Assembly (NCBI GenBank): GCA_026394095.1
Contig: JAPKYY010000850.1
Location: forward strand, 1 to 12,757
DNA from: Acidobacteriota bacterium
Lineage (GTDB): Bacteria > Acidobacteriota > Terriglobia > Bryobacterales > Bryobacteraceae
Direction: 5' to 3'
Length of the DNA stretch: 12,757 bases
In this document: positions 8,328 through 12,757 of the stretch, piece by piece
Layout: every line of letters begins with the position of its first letter
How positions within the stretch are numbered: position 1 is the stretch's first letter
Translations under genes and position numbers: made by a program
The notes under the pieces: model-generated
What the model saw: only the letters and a program-made list of their open reading frames with translations
Told to the model about the DNA's origin: nothing
Databases searched by the model: none

Positions 8328-9858
8328 AATAAAAGAGAAAGTCCAGCCGGTTCACCATCACCCACAGGAGGTCTTCCACCTCAAGCCCAAGCGCCACCTT
8401 GATCTCCGCCTCTGTAGGTGGTCGACTCAACGCTCTGTAGAACAAATCCTCAACAAACTCAGGGCTCATCTTCTTCGTTGCATCCACCTTCAGCTTTTCT
8501 TTCACCGTTGCATCGTTCAAAAGCAGCGCCGTCTGAATCATCGTAGGCTTGCGGTCGGCCTGCGCATTGTAGCGGTCACACTGTCCAAACGCCGATAGCA
8601 CCGCATGCGTCTTCTTCATACCGCTCTTCTCGAGATCCTGAGGCGATCGTGTCTGCATCACCCACTTCACCTTTTTGTCAGAGAAGCTCACCTTCACTTC
8701 CGGTTGCTGGCCGGTTAACTGTGAGATCGAATCCCACATCTGTTCTGCACTCATGCGGCGCGATACTTGCAGCGATTGATATTGAGGCGAGGTTACGATC
8801 CGGCGAATCAACCACCGCAGGTCATACCCTTTGGCCTGAAACTCGGCAGCCAGCCCGTCGAGCAAATCCGGGTCGCTAGGTTGCAAGGTCCAGGGCGCCG
8901 GCGGGGGATTCTTCTTGTCCTGCCGCGCGAGGTCGAAATCGAAAATCGGCTCTACGATCCCTTGCCCCATCAACTCCGCCCAGATCATGTTCACAGTAGT
9001 CCGTGCAAACTGCGGATGTCCGGTCAGCATTCTGGCATAAGCCTCGCGGTCCTTCTCTCCGGGCTTGGCTCGCGCTCCGTCCAGGATGAACGTAGGTGTC
9101 ACATCTTCGCCCTTCTTGCGCGGAGGCCGCAACGAACTCACTGTCGTAAGGTCATAGCCTGCACGCTTGTCCTTCACCATGAATTGCGGTGTCCGCCCAT
9201 AAACGGGCGCAATATAGGTTTTGCCAAAGAAGCTCGCCTGCCGCCACAAGTCCGATCGTTTGCGATCCGTCAGCCAAAGATTGATCTTCTCCAGATGACC
9301 TTTGCCGTCGTGACAAGACACGCATTCCAGATTCACCCCAAGGAAAATCCGCGAAGTATTAATAGCAATTTCGTCAGCGGTGTCTTCATGATTCATCACA
9401 TAGCCATCACCCTCAAAAACATGACTGCGCGCCAGAAAATTCGAAGCTCCGTCTGCCCAGGTCGACACGGCTGAAGCAGTAATCATGTCCCGCACCATCT
9501 CGTCATAAGGCACATTCAGCAGGAGCGATTTGTAGGTGAAGTCGTAGAAGGTATTGATCCCCTCTTCTAGCAATTGCCCATTTCGGAAGAGATCATTGAA
9601 GAAGTAAGCCCAGCGGTCCAGAAACGGAGCATCCTTGATGGCCCGCATCCCCACCTCAGGGATAGCAGGAAATAAGCTGTCGATCATCTTCGTGCGCTTA
9701 TTCGGATCCTTGTCGGCCAAAAACTGCTTCGCCACTTCCGGCTCCGGCAAGCGCCCAGTCAAGTCGAGCGTTACTCTGCGAAGAAACTCAGCATCCCCAC
9801 CCCAGGCTGCTACCGCCAGCAGAAAAATCGAAATGCACCTTACGAACATGGTGGACAT
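8326..9858 (-). CDS. PSD1-like protein with DUF1549 and DUF1553 but no N-terminal cytochrome domain
   Basis: A 510-aa protein starting at ATG 9858 (alternatives: ATG 9849, or TTG 9885 if extended). Residues 4-20 (MFVRCISIFLLAVAAWG) form a Sec signal peptide, and ATG 9849 would give the neatest one. DUF1549 begins at once, FLRRVTLDLTGRLPEPEV (25-42), with no PSCyt1 haem domain before it. It contains one CxxCH, C179-V-S-C182-H183, in NLECVSCHDGKGHLEKINLW. DUF1553 covers about 270-505 (RTTVNMIWAELMGQGIVEP, LLDGLAAEFQAKGYDLRWL, PTMIQTALLLND, DLFYRALSRPPTEAEI). The conserved pieces are all in one frame, so the short form appears genuine. It is followed directly by the DUF1501 gene, mirroring the + strand pair. 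It may be a haem-poor partner version of the 3492-5759 protein; that is inference. Confidence 0.88.
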   Translation of the reverse strand: MSTMFVRCISIFLLAVAAWGGDAEFLRRVTLDLTGRLPEPEVAKQFLADKDPNKRTKMIDSLFPAIPEVGMRAIKDAPFLDRWAYFFNDLFRNGQLLEEGINTFYDFTYKSLLLNVPYDEMVRDMITASAVSTWADGASNFLARSHVFEGDGYVMNHEDTADEIAINTSRIFLGVNLECVSCHDGKGHLEKINLWLTDRKRSDLWRQASFFGKTYIAPVYGRTPQFMVKDKRAGYDLTTVSSLRPPRKKGEDVTPTFILDGARAKPGEKDREAYARMLTGHPQFARTTVNMIWAELMGQGIVEPIFDFDLARQDKKNPPPAPWTLQPSDPDLLDGLAAEFQAKGYDLRWLIRRIVTSPQYQSLQVSRRMSAEQMWDSISQLTGQQPEVKVSFSDKKVKWVMQTRSPQDLEKSGMKKTHAVLSAFGQCDRYNAQADRKPTMIQTALLLNDATVKEKLKVDATKKMSPEFVEDLFYRALSRPPTEAEIKVALGLEVEDLLWVMVNRLDFLFY

Positions 9859-9927
9859 TCTTTCGCAATCGGAAGGCAAGAGCAAGTTGCTTGGGGTTTT
9901 TTACTTCCTGTTACCTTTTCGCTTCAA
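9859..9927. other. Intergenic gap, regulator to PSD1-like gene
   Basis: This 69-base stretch is the longest gap without a gene in the window. It separates the broken regulator from the PSD1-like gene, both on the minus strand, so it could carry a promoter for the PSD1-like/DUF1501 pair. I see no convincing -35/-10 pair. It contains a short AGCAA/TTGCT inverted repeat followed on the plus strand by a G-then-T run, but the loop is a single base, so I do not call a terminator. Confidence 0.4.
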
Positions 9928-10966
9928 TCACTTGGCAGCCGTCCTAATGGCCACAACTTTAGCTCGAAGTGTTCGATCTCCATTACGCTCATACTCGACA
10001 ACCGCATCGAAGTAACCTTCAGGTAACTGCCCCAGTCCCGCAATTGAGGTAACGATGCTGGCTAAGGAAGGATTGAATGAGCTTGCAAGGATCAATACCC
10101 GCCGTCCTGCCTCTTGCCCCGGGACAACCGAAATCGTCCCATAGGCAGTAAACCTTTGAGGTGCCAGCTTGCTTCCCTTCCAAAGCTCAGGCTCTCCCGG
10201 ATTCGGTCTCAAATTCCGAACGATGCTGGTGCCTTGTTCCAGATCGAAAGGACGTTTCGGTCTCAAGTCGTCAAGCTGCCGGACGGTGCCCGGGCCAACG
10301 AGCATCACCCCGTCCTGACTTCCCAGGGTCTCAATCGGAGCCGTCGAGGTATCGAAAACACTTACGGGCACTCCACGATCCTGCAGGAACCTTCCGATGG
10401 AGGCAGCCGCAACTGTATCGCTGGCTACTGTGTAGAGCTGGCTCATTTCCGGTTTGCCAAGCGAATCAATCAGCGATTGCACCCCGCGCGACTTCGCCTC
10501 TTCACCGAGCCGGTTCACTTTGAAACTCCGTGCCACCAATTCATCCTCGGGCCAATGGTAGAAGAGCGGCACAGGCACAACTACATTTACGGCCTTGGCA
10601 AAGGGCTGCCAGAATCGCGGCAATTCCGGTTTAGACGACGCACCGCCAATCCCACCTGAATCGCCTGGCCACCGGCACAAACTGCAGTCTGTGACTCCCA
10701 AGCGGAATCTCCACTCGCACTGTCTCGACTGCTCCGGCCTGTTCAAAGTACTCCTTCAGTCGCTGGCGCAATCGTCCCACCTGCACGCGCACGGTCGCAT
10801 CGGTTTTCGGATTGAAATCCTCTTTGCGCCCCAGCACCTCAACTCCGATGCCGTATTCACTCAATTCCGTGTCGCGCTGCCTCCAGAGATAAAGCAGCAA
10901 TTCGCGCAATACAGGCGCTCGCTCAAAGTGGGTGCTTGCGGTTATCCGGTCAATGATTTCTTGCAA
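9928..10966 (-). pseudogene. Winged-helix transcriptional regulator, split by a frame change
   Basis: Two minus-strand frames together resemble one acidobacterial regulator. The 5' part (10966-10631, TTG start directly after an in-frame TAA) encodes an OmpR-like winged helix: FERAPVLRELLLYLW, ELSEYGIGVEVLGRKEDFNP, the recognition-helix segment ATVRVQVGRLRQRLKEYF and the wing IPLGSHRLQFVPV. It then stops after ARRFRWDWRCVV. A second frame, open over 10746-9928 and meaningful from about 10650, continues with PELPRFWQPFAKAVNVVV, MLVGPGTVRQLDDL, RFTAYGTISVVPG and RRVLILASS, typical of the C-terminal ligand-type domain fused to this winged helix in Acidobacteria. Family members usually have one transmembrane helix between the two, and no hydrophobic stretch is visible in either frame. 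So the break seems to involve some loss, not only a frame slip. It lies upstream of, and co-directional with, the PSD1-like gene, so regulation of that pair is possible. Confidence 0.7.
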
Positions 10967-10994
10967 TCTGTCTTAAAGACTACACTGGAAAGAT

Positions 10995-11483
10995 ATGGCT
11001 CAAAAATCTTATCCGGCCCCGCCGCCGATGTCGATCGATGTCAACAAGTCTTACACTGCGACTTTCGATACGGCTAAAGGCAAGATCGTTGTGGAACTCT
11101 ATCCCAAGAACGCTCCCAACACCGTAAGCAATTTCGTCTTCCTTGCAAAAGACGGCTTCTACAATGGCACCACTTTCCATCGTGTCATCAAGGACTTCAT
11201 GATTCAGGGTGGCGATCCCGAAGGCTCCGGCCGTGGCGGCCCCGGTTATCGTTTCCCCGATGAATTTGCTGGTAACGAATGGCTTCGCCACAAGATTGGC
11301 AGCCTCGCTATGGCCAATGCCGGCCCCAACACCAACGGCAGCCAGTTCTACATCACGCACATCAAGACCGATTGGCTCGACGGCAAGCACACCGTCTTTG
11401 GCCAGGTGCTCGAAGGTCAGTCTGTAGTGGATTCCATCGCCGGTGGCGATATCCTCAACAGCCTCACCATCACTGAAGCTTAG
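10995..11483 (+). CDS. Cyclophilin-type peptidyl-prolyl cis-trans isomerase
   Basis: A 162-aa cyclophilin that catalyses cis-trans isomerisation of Xaa-Pro bonds during protein folding. The core starts at about residue 20 ([22 protein letters not shown]). The catalytic set is complete: Arg63, Phe68, Met69 and Gln71 in [15 protein letters not shown]; Phe118 in NGSQFYITH; Trp127, Leu128 and His132 in [11 protein letters not shown]. There is no signal peptide or membrane segment, so a cytoplasmic form is expected. Length matches single-domain bacterial cyclophilins, with a short proline-containing N-terminal extension. ATG 10995 is preceded by GGAAAG. It is divergent from the broken regulator, with 28 bases between start codons, and its TAG overlaps the convergent hypothetical gene by four bases. 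Confidence 0.96.
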   Translation: MAQKSYPAPPPMSIDVNKSYTATFDTAKGKIVVELYPKNAPNTVSNFVFLAKDGFYNGTTFHRVIKDFMIQGGDPEGSGRGGPGYRFPDEFAGNEWLRHKIGSLAMANAGPNTNGSQFYITHIKTDWLDGKHTVFGQVLEGQSVVDSIAGGDILNSLTITEA

Positions 11484-11902
11484 TGTGAATGCTTGGCGTG
11501 GGAATCACGGCCCTTTACGCGGTCATATATGTGACGCGGGTTCGTGGTTCCCAGGCTGGTGTTGTAAAGGCTGTCGTGCCCAAGTCCTCTGCGCAAGTCT
11601 TCCTGAAACTCGTGCAATTCCCGCAATTGCTCCGCTAGTGCCGGTTCCTTCACGCCAGTCGGCGTGACAAAAAACATCTGATAACCGCCATGGGTCAACT
11701 CTGCAATTTCGTGGCCCACCACCACTCCCGCCCGTTCAATTCCGACTTTTTCACCCTGATCGAGCAACACTGCTGCGCAACCTTTGCGCATTACTGGAGC
11801 CTTGCCATTGGTGGTCTTGCCAACGGCCATGCCGCTCTGCTTCAGGCTTTCCAAATGATCTTCAAATTTGAGAACTACAGGCTTTTCCCGGCGAAAGAAC
11901 AT
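11480..11902 (-). CDS. Conserved hypothetical protein, soluble, His-rich C-terminus
   Basis: A 140-aa protein. ATG 11902 is chosen because [18 protein letters not shown] looks like a natural N-terminus and the longer open frame would run into the divergent gene. I do not recognise a named domain. Residues about 40-90 look like mixed alpha/beta ([38 protein letters not shown]). Residues about 98-118 form a charged amphipathic helix ([20 protein letters not shown]). The tail DSHAKHSH holds three histidines. There is no signal peptide or membrane segment. From memory, similar proteins occur in Acidobacteria, but no function is known to me. Start codons of this gene and the divergent 132-aa gene are only 22 bases apart, and its 3' end overlaps the cyclophilin gene by four bases. 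Confidence 0.75.
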   Translation of the reverse strand: MFFRREKPVVLKFEDHLESLKQSGMAVGKTTNGKAPVMRKGCAAVLLDQGEKVGIERAGVVVGHEIAELTHGGYQMFFVTPTGVKEPALAEQLRELHEFQEDLRRGLGHDSLYNTSLGTTNPRHIYDRVKGRDSHAKHSH

Positions 11903-11924
11903 AAACTCATTGTACCGTGAGGAT

Positions 11925-12323
11925 ATGAGCTTCCTCGACAATCTCGAGAACAACCTGAAGGCGCTCGAGTCGCGCGAAGAAAAAGACCCGCAAAAACAGA
12001 AGGAAGAACAGGCCCGGCGCGAGGCAGACCGTCAGTCGGCCCTCGCCGCAGCCCCTATCGCTGAAGCCCTCAAAACTGGCCCTTTCACCGAAAAATTCCT
12101 CACTGCCTGTCGCCTCATCGGCCATAGCCAGCGCACAATGGTTCGTTTCACCTGGCTCGATACGACGCTCCGCCTCGAAGCAAAAGAACGCCGCCTCGAC
12201 CTGAAGCCAACGGCTCAAGGCGTCGAAGCGACGTTCTTTGTGGATAACGAATCAACAGCTCAACAACTGCTGACGCTCAAGGAAGACCCGGAGGCTCTAG
12301 CCAAACAATGGCTTAGTGCTTAG
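11925..12323 (+). CDS. Hypothetical protein with charged N-terminal helix
   Basis: A 132-aa protein starting at ATG 11925, preceded by GAGG at 11919-11922 (close, two bases from the ATG). A longer frame from 11868 would overlap the divergent gene and is less likely. Residues about 1-45 are highly charged and helical (LDNLENNLKALESREEKD, QKQKEEQARREADRQ), probably a coiled coil. The rest looks like a small alpha/beta domain: FTEKFLTACRLIGHSQR, MVRFTWLDTTLRLEAKERR and VEATFFVDNESTAQQLL. I recognise no family. There is no export signal. The 3' end overlaps the convergent 65-aa gene by eleven bases. The reading frame is credible because it tiles exactly between neighbours and has a ribosome-site candidate. 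Confidence 0.7.
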   Translation: MSFLDNLENNLKALESREEKDPQKQKEEQARREADRQSALAAAPIAEALKTGPFTEKFLTACRLIGHSQRTMVRFTWLDTTLRLEAKERRLDLKPTAQGVEATFFVDNESTAQQLLTLKEDPEALAKQWLSA

Positions 12324-12510
12324 CTTCGTGGCCAGCCTCGTGCGAAGCTTCTGCATGAGCTGCCTCATGAAGTTCATACGCCCTTGAAGGGATCGTTGAG
12401 TACACGTAGAGAAAAACTGTGAGCAGAATCGAGCCCACCAGCAGTGGTCCCATCAGGAATTTTTTCTCTTGATCTGTATACGCGTTCGAGTTGTGTGAAT
12501 TTCCAGCCAT
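12313..12510 (-). CDS. Small single-pass membrane protein with His-rich tail
   Basis: A 65-aa protein with a polar N-terminus (about 1-18), one strongly hydrophobic segment at about 19-38 (LMGPLLVGSILLTVFLYVYS) and a C-terminal tail in which histidine recurs every four or five residues among Glu and Ala (HEAAHAEASHEAGHEAKH). The tail could bind metal or act as a pH-sensitive helix; this is inference. ATG 12510 is preceded by a purine-rich TTGAGAG. I recognise no family. Its start codon is 30 bases from the divergent nuoB start, so it may be co-regulated with complex I, and it overlaps the convergent 132-aa gene by eleven bases. Chance is unlikely given the clean membrane segment and exact placement between two genes. 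Confidence 0.65.
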   Translation of the reverse strand: MAGNSHNSNAYTDQEKKFLMGPLLVGSILLTVFLYVYSTIPSRAYELHEAAHAEASHEAGHEAKH

Positions 12511-12540
12511 ACTCTCAAGTTAAACTAAAAGTTCCCTCTT

Positions 12541-12757
12541 GTGATCACGCTCCAAAATCAATTCGAGCAAAACTTCATTACCACCTCGGTAGACTATGTC
12601 TTTAACTGGGCTCGCAAATCTGCGATTTGGCCTCTGAGTTTCGGCCTCGCCTGTTGCGCAATCGAAATGATTGCCAGCACTGCGGGCCGCTTTGACATGG
12701 CCCGTTTTGGTGCAGAAGTTTTCCGCCCCTCCCCCCGTCAAGCAGACCTGATGATTG
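12541..12757 (+). CDS. nuoB: NADH-quinone oxidoreductase subunit B, 5' part; 3' end outside window
   Basis: The first 72 residues of NuoB, the complex I subunit that holds the terminal iron-sulfur cluster N2 in the peripheral arm at the quinone site. The frame reads [18 protein letters not shown], then [22 protein letters not shown] and ADLMI, which is the standard NuoB N-terminal signature. Cys38 and Cys39 are the paired N2 ligands; the remaining ligands lie beyond the window. The start is GTG 12541: an in-frame TAA lies at 12526-12528, and no ATG occurs before the conserved core. No good Shine-Dalgarno site is visible. A nuo operon probably continues downstream. The family call is essentially certain. 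Confidence 0.95.
   Translation, partial: MITLQNQFEQNFITTSVDYVFNWARKSAIWPLSFGLACCAIEMIASTAGRFDMARFGAEVFRPSPRQADLMI

Noticed and set aside
9881..9902. Possible intrinsic terminator (AGCAA/TTGCT followed by GGGGTTTTTT)
   Set aside because: The loop would be a single base, the stem is weak, and the T-run points along the + strand, where no gene ends nearby.
10114..10659. 181-codon + strand frame opposite the regulator
   Set aside because: It has no recognisable motif and lies opposite a frame with clear regulator family features.
10961..10986. Possible sigma70 promoter before the cyclophilin gene (TTGCAA ... TACACT)
   Set aside because: The spacer is only 14 bases and each box matches four of six consensus bases, so it is not better than chance.
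1..12757. CRISPR array, tRNA, rRNA, insertion sequence or phage genes
   Set aside because: No regularly spaced repeats, tRNA-like cloverleaf, rRNA sequence, transposase or integrase motif was found by eye on either strand.

Overview
The window looks like chromosomal DNA of an Acidobacteriota member, most likely from the Bryobacterales/Solibacter group. This rests on family content: a VWFA-related protein of the Acidobacteria-specific type (TIGR03436-like), a winged-helix regulator of the acidobacterial fused type, two PSD1-like (DUF1549/DUF1553) proteins, two DUF1501 proteins and a PQQ-dependent dehydrogenase. Taxonomy is inferred from remembered family signatures, not from a search. No rRNA, tRNA, CRISPR array, insertion sequence or phage gene was recognised. 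No gene-free stretch exceeds 70 bases.

Region 1 (1-7002, + strand) is a tightly packed cluster: the 3' end of a PQQ dehydrogenase, a 998-aa VWFA protein with a lipoprotein-sorting-like C-terminal domain, a 755-aa cytochrome-type PSD1 protein, and a DUF1501 protein. The last two junctions are 4-base ATGA stop/start overlaps with no obvious Shine-Dalgarno site, so translational coupling is likely. All the complete products carry export signals (Sec, or Tat for DUF1501), which suggests a cell-envelope function. The DUF1501 gene is broken by a frame change and lacks about 40-50 codons of its middle.

Region 2 (6999-9858, - strand) is a second, convergent PSD1-like/DUF1501 pair. Its PSD1-like protein is shorter and lacks the N-terminal cytochrome domain. 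Both genes are open. Upstream on the same strand is a winged-helix regulator (9928-10966) split by a frame change between its DNA-binding domain and its C-terminal domain, where a membrane segment would be expected.

Region 3 (10.9-12.76 kb) is very compact. Consecutive genes alternate strand: regulator (-), cytoplasmic cyclophilin (+), 140-aa conserved hypothetical (-), 132-aa hypothetical (+), 65-aa His-rich membrane protein (-), nuoB 5' end (+). Divergent start codons are 22-30 bases apart and convergent genes overlap at their stop codons, so promoters must lie partly inside neighbouring genes. The contig ends inside nuoB, probably the beginning of a complex I locus.

The most interesting points are the pair of convergent PSD1/DUF1501 cassettes, the VWFA protein with an altered metal site and a fused C-terminal domain, the two broken genes, and the alternating-strand architecture. 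No function is experimentally known to me for the PSD1/DUF1501 proteins, so the roles given are hypotheses.
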